Shown one piece after another: positions 52,091-64,000 of a stretch of 64,000 bases of DNA. The position numbers and the translations under genes were made by a program. Positions within the stretch are counted from its first letter, which is position 1, and each line of letters opens with the position of its first letter. Below the pieces are notes generated by a model that saw only the letters and a list, made by a program, of their open reading frames with translations, was not told the origin of the DNA and did not search any database. This DNA comes from Prinia subflava (Eukaryota; Chordata; Aves; Passeriformes; Cisticolidae), in contig NC_086257.1 in NCBI RefSeq assembly GCF_021018805.1, positions 15,310,693 to 15,374,692 on the forward strand. The letters run 5' to 3'.

Positions 52091-55000
52091 GTCAGACCCC
52101 CATCTGCAATATGAAGACAATGCTGTTGCCTTTCCCATAGACTTGCTGTTTACCAAGAGGTTTTTTTGGAGGCAGAGACTTTCATTTACTGACAGACCAC
52201 AGTGAGTTTATTACAGTGGTATCTCCAGATGCTGCAGGGGCAGCAAAGGGTGAAAGCAGCAAGTAGTTCACTGAGGAGGTGGTGAGAACAGTTTAAAGAA
52301 AAGAGATGAACACTGTAAACACTGGATGTAACTTGCCAATACCCATCTACAAAGACGGTATTCTTTCCTTATAAGCCATTTCTGTTAACTTGCAAAGGCA
52401 GCAAGCTCTGGGATATGTTCCATAGGGAAAGCTCAACACACAGCTAAAATCTATTGCTAAATGACTTCACCATCCCCTGTACTGTAGCATGATCCATAAG
52501 TGGATCTATAGCCAAGAGCCAAAAAATCCCATTAGTCCTGCAGAAAGGGAGATTCTCTTCTTCCAAAGAATATACAGTTGGTCAGTGGAATTCACCCTGT
52601 GAGGTGAGAAATTCACTGAATGGCAGCAGCTGGTCCTTCACAGTATCATCTTTTCAGTCACTAAGAACTCTTCATTTCCCATGGTATAGTTTTTCTAGAT
52701 TATACATGCCAAATCAATGCTTAGTTCATCTAATCAAAATATGAAAAATGCCTCTAATTATAAAAGCACAAGGCAGAGACAAGACTACAATTCAAGTTGT
52801 TATGCTGCCAACACACACAGGAGGAAAGATCTGGATTCCAGCAAGCCATCACAAAAATCTCAAGCAAGCAATCTCAATCTCCAGGTGTGGAAGAGGAGTC
52901 ATCACTTAATATGGATACATTTTTAAATAGGGGCCATGAGAAGGAATGAAAAATGATCCATACCTAACAAAACTTTGCACCCTAAGACATCAGTGAATAG
53001 TTAATCAGCACTTCATGCCCAATCTTCCAATACAGATGTATCTATTAAAATGTTGTCCAGCACTATGGTACTTTTCCAAAAATATCCCCCTCATGATATG
53101 GTTCTCACTGGTAGCATCAAGTTGCTTTACCTCCACAATCCATGGCTGATCTTCCTCTAAAGCAACACTCCAGTCAGCTTTCTGGAAAGTCAATTACACC
53201 AAGGTATATTGGTCTCAGAATCCATCACCAAGGTGAGCCCAGCGCAATTCTTGGCAAGGCTTGCTCTTGTGTCTTCCAAGAACACTATGAATTTTCCTTC
53301 TTACAGGCTTGGTTTGCAGACTTCTTGTCCTGTCCTTGTTGGACAGCAAGATGAATTGGCCCTGTCTTCTTTAATATGAGCCTCTGGGTCTCTACAGAGG
53401 AGTCCCTGTAAAGCATTACCTCATCATCTCATGGTACACTTTCTCCCCTTTCTTTATAATTCTAGTTCAGAAAGGAGGTTATTGACCTCTGCTGACTCCC
53501 CCACCCACTCACCTCTGCCAAGAAACCTTTTCCCTTGCCTTGTGACAAAGTAAGAGGCACGACCCATCCCCTGTAACAGCTGGTAGGCCACTGAAGAAAC
53601 AGACACAGCCTTCCAGAGGGTCAGCTAAGTTCAGCTGTCCCAGTTCTGACAGAAGCTGCTTCATCGACATATTCTCTCACAGGTTTTTGTACCTCCTAGA
53701 CCTGCACTCCTGGAAGCCCCAGGTGCAGCTTATGCAATAGCATCCCATCCTCCTCTGTCTATGCCCTGATTGCACAGGAACATTTACCATTCAAAGTAGT
53801 AGAGTTGAGCTTATGGCCACCACTCCTCCTCCACCTTCTGTCTCTATTTTTTATATCAGCTGTTGCTGGGTGCTATCAATAGAAAGGGCAGTTATACTCT
53901 TAACAGATCTACTAATTTTTCACTTTTACAAATGATCAGTTTACTACACATAACAGATTTCGCTTGCCATTATGTTTTTCCCAAGGAATTACCAACTGCA
54001 AACCAGCAAAACTATCAACACTAATGATCAGCAGGAATAAAACACGCCTGTGAGCGAGCCAAAACTCTGGACCTTTTTGGTGCTGCTCTGCCCCTGGCCC
54101 ACTTCTGTTGAGGGTAAGAAATAGGCAGGGCTGAGCCTGCTGCTGCCTGGCACAGCCCAGCTCCATCTCTGTGCCACAGGAGCTGAGCGTTAATGCTTTT
54201 CGATCCACGGGTCACAGGTTCAGCTCCCTGCTGCTGATGACTCACACAGGAGCTCCGAACTAAAACTAGCAACACCAGCTTTTTTCTAGGAGAGGATTGA
54301 AGAGCAGCATTGATCTCAATGAAATATTTCGAGGGCAGAAAAATTCCACCATGCAAAGAGTGCGTGACTTCTCTTTAGTTTATTTTATATTTTTGTTCCA
54401 GTTGTCATTTTGAATTCAAACTCTTTGGAAAGCAGGCATAATAGTCTTAATGATCCCATTGAGCAGTTTAAATTCAAATTGTGGAGCACTTGCAATACCA
54501 TGCTGGCAGCACTTTCCATAAATTACCCTCAAATTCAATACGTTGCTTGACAAAAACAAGAATAAAGGCCTTTTTACTTTAAAAAGAAGAAAACTTGTAT
54601 CATAAAAAAAAATCTTTAAATTATAGTTTCTCTTTTCTGGTCCAATTTAAATTGTTACATAGTTGCTAAATTAGTGCTGTAATCCCTGCTTACAAATTGC
54701 AGAATTATTTTTAAAAATAGACGTAGTTTTACTGCAGGGAACAGCCTTACACTTTAAACCCTGTGTGCTGCAGGAAGCTGCTCTTGCACAGCTTTCAACC
54801 AACCACACTCACGTGCACACAGGGTGAGGTTTACAATACCAGTCTCACTGAAGCCAATAGAATCTCACCAGAGATTTCAATGAGCACAAACTGAGTTAAC
54901 ACTGACATTTCAGAATGATTAGCAAATTTAAGCTTTCCCAGGATGCTCCATGGCACCAGTGGCTCTCGTTGTACCATTTCTTAAAACATCAGCATTTCTC

Positions 55001-55124
55001 TTGTGTTCTGTTCTGAACTATCTTCTACTGAACTACAGCCACTGATTGGCCAGGAAGTTAGAGGATGGTAAGAGGAAAAAAAACCTCTAAGATACACCTT
55101 TTTTCTGCTCACAAAACAAGTAAT

Positions 55125-55148
55125 GGGAGAGGGAGGGAGGGGGAGGGG
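55125..55148 (+). other. G-quadruplex motif
   Basis: The plus strand has five G runs of at least three G, separated by single A or AGA (GGGAGAGGGAGGGAGGGGGAGGGG). This meets the standard G4 pattern with very short loops. It is on the template strand of LPP, so the RNA carries the C-rich complement. An A tract follows directly. Confidence 0.8.
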
Positions 55149-57017
55149 AAAAAAAAAGTTGGAGCATTGTGATCCCAAGTTAAAAGCTGGGGAACTGCAA
55201 TAATCAGGGCAAGACTTCCAAGCATAATTCTTCTTCCTTCAAGCACTTCCACAGCTTTAGTACTATGGAAAGATGAACTTCACCTGCAAAAAATCCTTGT
55301 AAATGATCTTTGGGGGTGGGTTTAAGATACTGTCCTCAATATCTCACAGTGCTCAGCAGAAATAGGAAACCTCAATCCCTGGGTCTCCACAGGGCTCTGC
55401 AGAGGATACCCTCTCCCCTGCTCTAGCTTTACAGAAATGAGAGTTTCTTTCTTCTCCTTCAGTCATTCATGATTTCTAGCCCACCACTTCTCTGAAGTCT
55501 TTCATCTGACCCTGGTTATTTCTGCTTTCTTGTACCCCTCCCAGTCCCCCCGTGGTCCTCTCCTCAGATGGGTCACATTGACTTGGACACAACAGAAGAA
55601 ACCCTGAGAGCCCAGGAGCATCAGCAAGATCTTGCTGCTTTCTGCATTAACTGCAGGAGCTCAACCCCTCCCAGCCCTCACCTCAGAGTGCACATCTCCA
55701 GCTGCCAACCACCAGACTGCCAGGAGAGGGGAGAAAGAATGGAGGAAAATTTCCACATCCTGGAGAAAGTTATCTGGACATCAAAGAACGCCCCATTCAC
55801 AAAACAGCAGCATTGCTCTTGCCAGACTGGTGTGTCTGGTTAACCTTGTGTTCAGTCCTTATGATAACAGGGTATTTGGACAGCAGACAGCTGGCACTGC
55901 TCAACATCTTGCTCTTCAGTCTTTTATAACAACAGTCCTACTGATATTACGCTTAGCCTTTTCCCTGCTCTGAGTCCAGTGTTAAAATATCTTGAACTAC
56001 TTAGAGGAAGCAAACCAAATGTTCTTTTGTCAGTAATTTGCCCTGTAAGGGAGGGAGAAAATACACTGATAACATACTGCAGACACGGCATTCATCACGT
56101 GCACAGCAGTGCACTGGTTACATTGGAAACCCTATCATGGTATTTCAAATGTTAACTTGACTGTCATAATGACCAGGAAACATCTGTCTCCTATTAACAC
56201 TTTAGTTTTTACAGTTGCTTTTAGTTCGGCAGAAGTGTCTTAATGGAGAAGACTGGTACTCTTTTAGAAATAACATCAATAATGAAAAGAATCCTTGGAT
56301 GCAGAGCAAAACCAGCAAACACATTGGCAACAGAACTCAGTGCACTCAGAAGATGTAACAGGAAATGACAGTAATGGGCTTTTGGGTGGGAGGATTTTTG
56401 TGTGAAAGAATTTAACTCTGGTACTCAAATTCCCATTAAGAAAAATATTTCTTTTCAAACAGGTGATTGATTTCCTTAGATGTTAATTCAGAATTTTGGG
56501 GAATTTCATCTTAATTGGATCACTGATAAATAAAACCAGAAACAAAAACAACAAAGAAAATCCCTTCTGCAGGCTATTTAGGCTTGGTACTGACTAACCA
56601 GTAATTAAATACAGCTCTTCACAGTAATCTTAATTATGGCTTCACTACACCAGGCTAAGAAGAGTCATACAACAAACTGAGAAGATTAGCCAATTCTAAT
56701 TGTTGAAAAACATTTATTTCTGTTTTTGTGCATAGTTTTTGTGTGCATAAGGCCACAAGTCACAACAGTGAATATTAAAAAATAATCAAAGGCTTCAAGA
56801 ATTTATATACTACAATTAGGCAAGTGTTATTAGGCAAGTATTAGTTTATTTTCTTCATATGAATGAAGCTTCTATGGCTTGCATAGAGGTCAAGAGTTTT
56901 CGACTTGGGAAAATAGGGATTTGTGCTAGAAATCAGTGTGAATTAGGTACACCAGAAACAAGTTTCACTGAATTACTCACACTTACACCAGCTGAGAACG
57001 CTGTTTTCTCAGCTGGC

Positions 57018-57078
57018 CACTGCCATGAATTAGCTGTGCAGTCTTGGACCAGTCACATCTGCTGCATCTTCCATGGGA
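57018..57078 (+). mobile_element. MIR-like SINE core fragment
   Basis: TTAGCTGTGCAGTCTTGGACCAGTCACATCTGCTGCATCTTCCAT resembles the MIR core words TAGCTGTGTGACCTTGGGCAAGTCAC. Only the core is left, and the 3' part is too diverged to place. Confidence 0.4.
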
Positions 57079-57184
57079 ATTCAGGTCCAGAGGAATTTCA
57101 GTCAAGGTATTTCAGTCCCATTGACTTTCTACAGATCTAGGATTCCTAGTATCCAAGCTATTTTCTGATTTAGGGACTCTGGGA

Positions 57185-57300
57185 AATAAAAAATACCCCA
57201 CCCACCTTCAAAAACCAAACACCAAAAAACCCACCAAAACCAACCAACCAATCAACCAAAAAGAAACAGAAAAAAAAAACCCCAAACCAAACCAAAAATA
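57185..57300. repeat. C/A-rich low-complexity stretch
   Basis: The sequence is nearly all A and C on the plus strand, built from loosely repeated CCAAAA, CCAAC and ACCAA words with an internal A run. In the transcript it is G/U-rich (UUGGUUUGG). It is probably a decayed simple repeat. Confidence 0.85.
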
Positions 57301-59595
57301 ATGAGAGGCCACAATTCAGCAGAATGTGGCTAGACAGGCTAGATTTTAAGCAGGTCATTAACTCTCAGAGTTCAGGATAACTGCATCACACATCTAAAGG
57401 CATCTAAAGACAAAAGCAGTCAGACTGTGCCTCATCAATTTTAGGGTCTCATTCATCTGCAAGAACAACTTGCAAGCCTAGTTCAAAGCCTCAGTGTACT
57501 TAGGCATTCATTATCCTACTGAAGCCAATGCAGGCTTAAATCCACTGAAAAATCAATGAGACATATGCTCTAGGACACAAATTCCTCAGGCCTAAAGCCA
57601 GTGGCATGGCAGAAGCCTGGATCCCTTGTAGATCTGGCTTTCAACACAGCAGAGTTCAGAGCTTTCTGAAAGACACTGAGACATAGGCTCCCAACACTTG
57701 TTTCTTCCACATTTAAGAGTTTAATATGTGCTTGGGTTTTTGGGTTTTTTTTTTCTTTACTGCATCAAACTGCCAGATTCCTGCTTCTCATTTTCCACTC
57801 CCAGTACCAGCTGTCCAGCTACATATATGTAGCTCCATCAGCACTGCCGTCCCTTCCCCTGCATGTGCAGCAGCAGATGGATCCAGACGTGTTTTGGGTT
57901 AACTCCATAACCATGTTTTTGTGGACTGCATGGATAAACATTTAAAGGCCCCTTCTGGTTATATAAAAGGAAGCTATTAAACGTTTACTCTTTCCTCTGT
58001 ACTCAGAGCTGCAAAGCCGTATCATAGAACGTACAAATGCAGATGCAACCAGGCAATTATCGTTCCTTTATCCCTTAAATAGATAGAAGATAAATTTGAA
58101 AGAAAATGAGGAACAGAATCCTTCTCCCTTTCCTTTTTTATCCTTTTATCTCCCAATGTAGGAAGTTTACTGAACCCTTGCCAACAATTCACTCAGGCTA
58201 ATGAAGTGTATAAGTAATGGGATTAAATAATCTTAAACCATTACTACAGTGGCTAATGCAGATGTTTTCCCAAACTAAAGCAGATGAGTGGTGTAGAATG
58301 CGTGTTTGATTTAAAAAAGAAGAAAAGAAAGTATCAATCTGCAAGCAGATGAAGTCAATTCCAGCCTGAAGTCAATGAAATGTTTAATTCCAGTTACATA
58401 AAGTTGCTCCAATTATATTATGAATGCACCTTCCTAAAGTCTTCAGTGCTTTGCATGTGGTGAAACTTGCCACAAAATGAAACTTAAATTTTTTATGGTG
58501 CAATCATTTTAGTGCAAACAAAAATGGAAATTATTTAAAGGGTACATATTCCACCAAAAGACCATTTAGCTTTTAAAAGCAAATTAACAAGGCCCATCTA
58601 TCACTGCCATTGTAAATAAGATACAATCCTCCCTTTTTATATTCAATACTTCAATCTCACTGTGAAGACTGTAGAAATAGAGAGGACAATAAGATACTGG
58701 TGGCATTTTCAGAAAAATTATAGTATTATTGCTCTAATTATAACTGGAATGACAGAAATGTCATGAAAAACATTAATTTTTACTTTCAGAAGTGTAAATC
58801 CAGTTCTGGAAGAGTCTCAGGTCCAGTGTTTGTAAGAACTCATAACTGGAAGTTTAGAGGAAGATCTGTCAGTGTTTTAAGAGTGTTCTAGTGCTTTTCT
58901 TACCTCAAGTTGCAAGGATTATCCCTATATACTGGATGCTAACGTTGGACCACGGTAAAGCCTCAGGCACATTATTCTTTAATTTGCACCTGTGCAACTG
59001 GTTCCAGCTACTTGTTATAGGAGGGAGCTTCTTATAATGTGCAGCTCCTCAGAGCAACTGTTAATTGTTTGCTTTAAGACGTTATTGTAGGCATGAAATG
59101 AAATTTTAGGGCAATGTAAGCTTCAAAAGATATCAAATCCAAAGACCCTCAGTTCAGTAGAAAGTCTTCCATCAAGCAAGGCAAAAGTCTTGATTTTAGA
59201 AGTTTTAGTGCTTTCTTGCATCCTACCTCCTTAATCTTAATGGGCACCACAGTCTATAACCATTTTGGTATCAGGTTTCTCAACACAGAAAGCTGAGAAC
59301 CACACTACTGCTAAAAAATGACTGCCCATTCTGCTCCTTACAGAGATGAAACAATCACAAAACCCAGCTCTTTCTCCTGCTGTGTCCATTTCAGAGGCAG
59401 GTCAGACTAGGAAATGTAATTCACCCAGTAAGCTGAAAAGACCAGAGCTCTTCTGAAGACCACAGAAAAACCTGTTGCTCATTGCCACAGGGTTGTCAGA
59501 TTTTAACTGTAAGGCAACTCCACAGCAGTGAAGGAAATAGATGTTTCCCATGTCTGTGCATTAAAATCAGGGCACAAAGAGGAACGGGTACTCAC

Positions 59596-59765
59596 AATGT
59601 AGCAGGGTTCACAGTAGGCTTTCTTCTCCACGGCGTAGAAAGGCTGTCCCCTCAGCTTGCTTTTGCACTTTATGCAGGTGAAGCACTTCACGTGGAACAC
59701 TTGGTCCATGGCTGTGCAGCCGGTGCCTTCTCCAACCACATTCTCCCCGCAGCGGGCGCAGCGTC
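59596..59765 (-). CDS. LPP: LPP exon for LIM1
   Basis: This 170-nt exon follows acceptor TTTCCCCCGACAG and ends ATT|GTGAGT. Two bases finish a split Gly codon, then 56 residues follow, starting RCARCGENVVGEGTGC and ending EPCYI. Ligands are Cys2, Cys5, His24, Cys27 and then Cys30, Cys33, Cys51, Cys54, a complete LIM domain. GENVVGEGTGC with RGQPFYAVEKKAYCEPC is typical of LPP LIM1. The middle of the domain is more basic than the mammalian form I remember, with Lys at residues 26, 32 and 34 of this exon. The next exon upstream, which should carry the end of the proline-rich region, is not in the window. The count of 198 residues from this Arg to the stop fits LIM1 starting near residue 415 of a protein of about 612. 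Confidence 0.97.
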
Positions 59766-62700
59766 CTGTCGGGGGAAAGGACAGCAGTCAGAGCAAGCCC
59801 CTCGTCCCAGCAGCACAGGACATCCCTCCACTCTCCTGGGGCTGCAGAGTGGGTCAGGGGCACGGGGCAGCTCAGTCCACAGAAAAAACAATTTGTGCCA
59901 CTGCTGGCAAAGATCCAGTGCCACTGGAAGGCACTCTGGTGCTGGAAAGATCTAGAAAGGATTGAAACTGGCTCCCAAGACAGCACTCATGTCAGCTGTG
60001 CTGCTGTAAGCCAGCAATCATTGTAAGGATCTTGAGCTCCAGATACAAACCACTCAGCTATCGTCTAGCCCAGCTATATAGTCATCCTCAGGTCCTCAGT
60101 CAGATGGGATAAACCTGTGCTTTAAGTCTTGCTTCCACGTGAAAGGATTTTGTTATAGGAGGCCTCATAAAGCTGCCTGGTGGCAGCACAATTTAAAAAG
60201 AAGTTTTTGCTTGTACAGCTTAAATCAATTCTCTCAATGGAGCCAATTACTTTTTTCTCCTGTTCAAAGATTAATACAGATTAAGATATTCTGTCTATTT
60301 GTAGCACAGAAACTATTTCTAAAGAAACTGATGTGTGGATACTTTATTTTTACCATCCTTCAAGAAAGGCATATCAGAAACTGCTGGTAAAGACTCTAAG
60401 TAGAGGCAAGCCTTAAGAGCTCTGTCTGTTTCTGAAAAAGGTCTTTAATGTCAGATACAAATGCATAACAAAAAGTCTGCAGACACACACGTACAAAAGG
60501 CTTGCTGCCTTGTTCAGATTGTTGCTAAAGATGTTATGTGGCAGACAGATTTAAAGTGAAGACATGATTTGCACAGCTCATGGGAAAAACATTTCCTTAG
60601 GGAAGACTGTGGTGCAGAGATGATGGAAGAGGTGGGTAGAAGGCACACTTCTGCCATTTTTCTCTGCCATTTGAGTTCTAGAAAATGGAGATAGCCCATG
60701 AAGTTCTGATGTCCTTAGACAACAATTGATGTTGAAAATGGAAGGCATTAAGGACAAGGTCAGCCACACTACACAGGAGAACTCCACCAAAGGCAATAGA
60801 GCAACTATGATCTGGGGCATTGTCCCACTCCAAATGGGACTGTCCAGTTTAGGAGTAACTGTGGTGGCCCCAGCCTTGGGGCCCTGCACTTCTTGAAGGC
60901 TTCATGGGAGGAGTGGTAAGGTCAGCGAGGGTGGGAAGGGAAGCAAGAGCTGAGGTACAAGCAGGAAAGCAGACTGAGTTCAATACAGAACTATTCATAA
61001 AGGCACACAGAAGTAATAGGTACCTGATAATAATGATATAATCCAGTAATGACACAATGCTCTCTCGTACCATGGCCTTTTCACACAAGTACTGCACAAC
61101 TTCCCACAAGGACTTAGACCTGTCTTGTCATCCCAAGAGCAGGACTGATGCCCTTCACTGTGCTCTGTCAATGTCCCCACACTCATTACTTCTTTCCTGC
61201 CTGTCCCACACTCCAACAAGATACATTCAGGGAACAAAGCATGTAAGCTACTTTTGGATCCCTCAGGATGTGGCAGAATGATATATATACACATTTGAGA
61301 TATATTAGGAAAGCTTGGATAAGAACCCAGATCATTACAGTTTGCTACAATGGCATAACTGTAGTTGGCTTTTTACAGGACAGACAGTTCCTGACTCAAA
61401 CAGCTCCCAGCCTGAGCAATGTGGAGGGAGAACTCACCAGATGAATCCAGACAAGTCTGAAAATCCCCCAAATGGAATTATTAATGCTGTATTTAAACTT
61501 AACTTTCCTTAGCATTTGTTACTAGGGTTTTGATTGTCACTGTTGTGCTTTAATCACCCCACTGTAACACTTCCAGAGGACTGGAACAGAGGACTCCTTT
61601 CTTGTGAGCAGAAAAGGAATTCCGGTTTCCCAGCATGGTGGTGAGGCTACAGAGTATGGGGGAAGAATGGAAAAAAACATGAGGAATAGGAATAAAAAAC
61701 CCAAACCCACTGGAGAGAACCACAGGAGTGAGCACTGCAGTGGGAAGGAGGCAGAAGACTCCTCCTGTGTACCACAGGAGAGCCCTGCTCAGCCCCGTGT
61801 GTGGACAGCACAGAGCTGCTCCAGGGCCTTCTCCAAACATCTCGTGTAGCTGGGCTGTAATACGAAGAGACGTCTGGGGAGCAGTTAATATCTCTATATA
61901 TAAAACATGAAATTGAAAGCCATTAGTGTATTACTTTACACAGTGTTTTTCCAGAGGGAATATTCCGCTGAAGAATTTATTTTCCCCAGTGTGCCATTCT
62001 GTGATCATCCGGCATTATTTTTATGAGGCATTTGGACATGGAATAATGTAGTGTCTATGCAAACACTTCTCAGCTTTCTTTGTTAACATCTGAGCAGAAC
62101 ATGTGGGAATCTTTTCTACCCCTCCTTCTCTTCTCGCATTCATAATTTAGCCAGGTCTTGTGTGCTTCAGCATTTCTCTTCCTCTTTGACCAAGGCATCT
62201 CTCCATTTGCTGAAGAAGCTGTCTGCATGGACACCATAATTCTGGCTGTATTTGTGCCAAGAGACTGTGTCTCTTCCCTAACTCAAATACATACTCCTGT
62301 AATCTCTGACAAGTTACTCAGTGCCTCTGTACCTCTGTCCCCTCTTTGAGCAAAGGGCATAAAGACATCTTCTCTGCCTCCCAAAGGTGCCCTGAGGCTA
62401 CATTCCCCCATAGCTCTGAGGTATTCCCCAACTACACTGCTGGTGGTCAGATACAAACCAAAGAGTAGCACAACATGAGTCTTGGCCAACTTCTCCCCTT
62501 TAAATCGGTTTCCTGAGGCTTTCCTTCCTCTTTCTGGGTTTTTCCACAGAAGATTCCCACTGAGGCAATGACAGACTTAACCTGTCTACATTTATGAGAA
62601 GTCCAGTTTCTGCTATTGAGTACACAGACAGAAATACTCCTATAAACTCTCACACAGAAAAGCTTAAAGAAAGCTTCCTTTTTTGTAAGTTTATATGCAA

Positions 62701-64000
62701 ACTATAACACTGTGGCCTGGAGCAAACCATGTTTTTCATGAGACGTGGCCACTCTAGTGAGAATCAAAACACAAGCTCTGTGCCTAGCAACTCTCCCAAC
62801 TCACTCACCCAGAAGGTAAAAGCAAATAAGCCAAAATATTCAAATTTGGGAGCTTACAGTTGGGTGGCTGGGTCCACTTAAAGGTACATGAGCAAATACG
62901 CAACTGATCTGGTTTGCAGCATTGTCATCATTGGAGACTGCACCTTCTGCAGACCTTGATGCAATCTGGGACCTCACAAGACTTCTGCAAAAACCTATCT
63001 CTTCTCCCAAGTCCTGCAACTCGCTCAAATGTAGTTGAAAATGGCTATTAGCTCAAGTGTTGGTGAGGGAGGAACTGACAAGCGGACAGGCACATGCACA
63101 CAGGCAGTGCGATTGCACAAGCCTCATTTCCTTAGAAAACCAGAAAAACCCCACTAAAAACAATGTATCTATCATTATGTCTGATAAAAACAAAACAAAG
63201 GTCTGCTTTTCCTGTGTGCCAGTTACCAACGGCGAAGGTATTTGTGGTTGGGCTCACCACAATTAAGTGCCCACACATGTTCCCCATTTTAATATTTTCA
63301 CACTGGCTCAAATAACCCAGTCCGTTGTGTGCAGAATACCCATGAGTGAACACAGAACAAGTTGCACTGCTTATTGGGAAAGAAGTAGCAAAGGCAAAGT
63401 TTGCAAGACTCAAGAACAAACAGATTGCACAAAAAAGATTACACAAATAATCTAAGAGAAAAATAGCAGGCAGCGTATTACAGTAGAAACACAGAACAAC
63501 GTGACCCATTTGCTTCCCACAAACAGCATTCAAAAGGCAGCTTAAAGACAAAGGACAAAATTAGCGCTAAACTGCATGAAGATGAGAAGCTATGTCATTT
63601 CAACATTCTTCTTTTGCCCCTTCAGCCCTTTTTAGATCCTTTTTCAAGATCATTTCAGCAAAACTAGAAGGCGAAATGTTGGCAGAAAGCCTGGGAGACT
63701 GGAGTCCTCTATTTTTGCATGACAGAGGTTCATAACCTTGGCCGTGCTGTGACCTTTCTTCAGCCCAGCCTGGCTGCCACATGGTGGTCTTATCTTGGGG
63801 GGATGTACAGAAGGGCCCACAGAGGTTTCCCTGCCGAAAATGCCATCATCAGTGAGTGGATCACACAAAAACACTTCAGCAGCTGAAAGGACACATCAGC
63901 TACTATACTTCAGTCTGAAACCTGACTTACTGTCTTCTATTGTTAAATATTTGAAATATTGTGAATCTAAAGGAAGAGGGGGACAGGAGAAGAGGAGCTC
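59766..64000 (-). other. LPP: LPP intron upstream of the LIM1 exon (partial)
   Basis: The intron ends with acceptor TTTCCCCCGACAG next to the LIM1 exon and runs off the window. It must be in phase 1, because the LIM1 exon opens with the last two bases of a Gly codon. A MIR-like remnant at about 62300-62400 is the only repeat recognised. No exon was found in these 4.2 kb. Confidence 0.88.
62300..62400 (+). mobile_element. MIR-like SINE 3' fragment
   Basis: The words TCTGACAAGTTACTCAGTGCCTCTGTACCTCTGTCC, then GGGCATAAAGACATCTTCTCTGCCTCCCAAAGG, follow the MIR order of GGCAAGTCACTTAACCTCTCTG.GCCTC, AAATGGG.ATAA, and CTACCTC..AGGG. It is old and diverged, and lies in the intron upstream of the LIM1 exon. 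Confidence 0.45.

Larger units (their letters stand above)
21666..59595 (-). other. LPP: LPP large intron between LIM1 and LIM2 exons (37.9 kb)
   Basis: Donor GTGAGT at the LIM1 exon and acceptor CTCTGCAG at the LIM2 exon; phase 0. It fills most of the window and contains no convincing coding exon on either strand. Contents recognised: a CT microsatellite, a C/A-rich low-complexity stretch, a CR1-like LINE piece, two MIR-like SINE remnants, a G-quadruplex motif, and several AT-rich blocks that could be conserved non-coding elements. The longest ORF inside (34215-34799, minus) is compatible with chance. The rest is unremarkable unique intronic DNA. Confidence 0.9.

Noticed and set aside
53400..53780. 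C/T-rich segment that at first looked like a processed pseudogene or 3' UTR insert
   Set aside because: No frame, poly(A) tail, flanking duplication or family resemblance could be shown.
59482..59955. 157-codon plus-strand ORF over the LIM1 exon
   Set aside because: It is an antisense shadow of the GC-richer LIM1 exon and its flanks. The minus-strand frame has the LIM motif and exact splice borders.
21666..64000. Search for a miR-28 hairpin, which lies in an LPP intron in mammals
   Set aside because: I saw no hairpin with the miR-28 seed context in these introns. The mammalian locus lies in an intron outside what this window covers with confidence, and the miRNA may not exist in birds.
1..64000. 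Prokaryotic features: operons, CRISPR, insertion sequences, riboswitches, phage genes
   Set aside because: The window is vertebrate, with spliced LIM exons, microsatellites and retroelement remnants. No direct-repeat array or bacterial gene was seen.

Overview
The window is AT-rich vertebrate nuclear DNA holding the 3' end of one gene, LPP (lipoma-preferred partner, a zyxin-family LIM protein), on the minus strand. Four coding exons can be read to the base. They have consensus splice borders (one donor is weak), compatible phases and an intact frame through the stop codon. Joined, they encode the last 198 residues of the protein, which is the whole triple-LIM region. The proline-rich N-terminal half lies outside the window, beyond base 64000.

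Layout, in the direction of transcription (high to low coordinates): 64000-59766 is intron. 59765-59596 is the LIM1 exon. 59595-21666 is a 38 kb intron. 21665-21487 is the LIM2 exon. 21486-18338 is intron. 18337-18217 is the exon for the first part of LIM3. 18216-16627 is intron. The terminal exon starts at 16626, reaches the stop codon at 16500-16498, and appears to continue as a very long 3' UTR of about 14.8 kb. The UTR probably ends near 1668, just past an AATAAA at 1692-1687 with a GU/U-rich element beyond it. Bases 1 to about 1660 are downstream flank with no recognisable gene.

The organism is most likely a bird, or at least a sauropsid. The LIM residues differ from the mammalian protein as I remember it at only a few sites. 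Interspersed repeats are very sparse and old: one decayed CR1-like LINE piece, three MIR-like SINE remnants and some simple repeats. There are no Alu, L1 or other young mammalian elements. The species cannot be named from this.

No second protein-coding gene, RNA gene, CRISPR array, operon or intact mobile element is supported. The remaining open frames look like chance ORFs. The most interesting observation is around the 121-nt LIM3 exon: a (UG)26 tract sits about 97 nt upstream of its acceptor, its donor (GAG|GTTGGT) is weak, and its length is not a multiple of three. Skipping it would replace LIM3 with a short frameshifted tail in the last exon. I see no evidence of a wholly new biological system.
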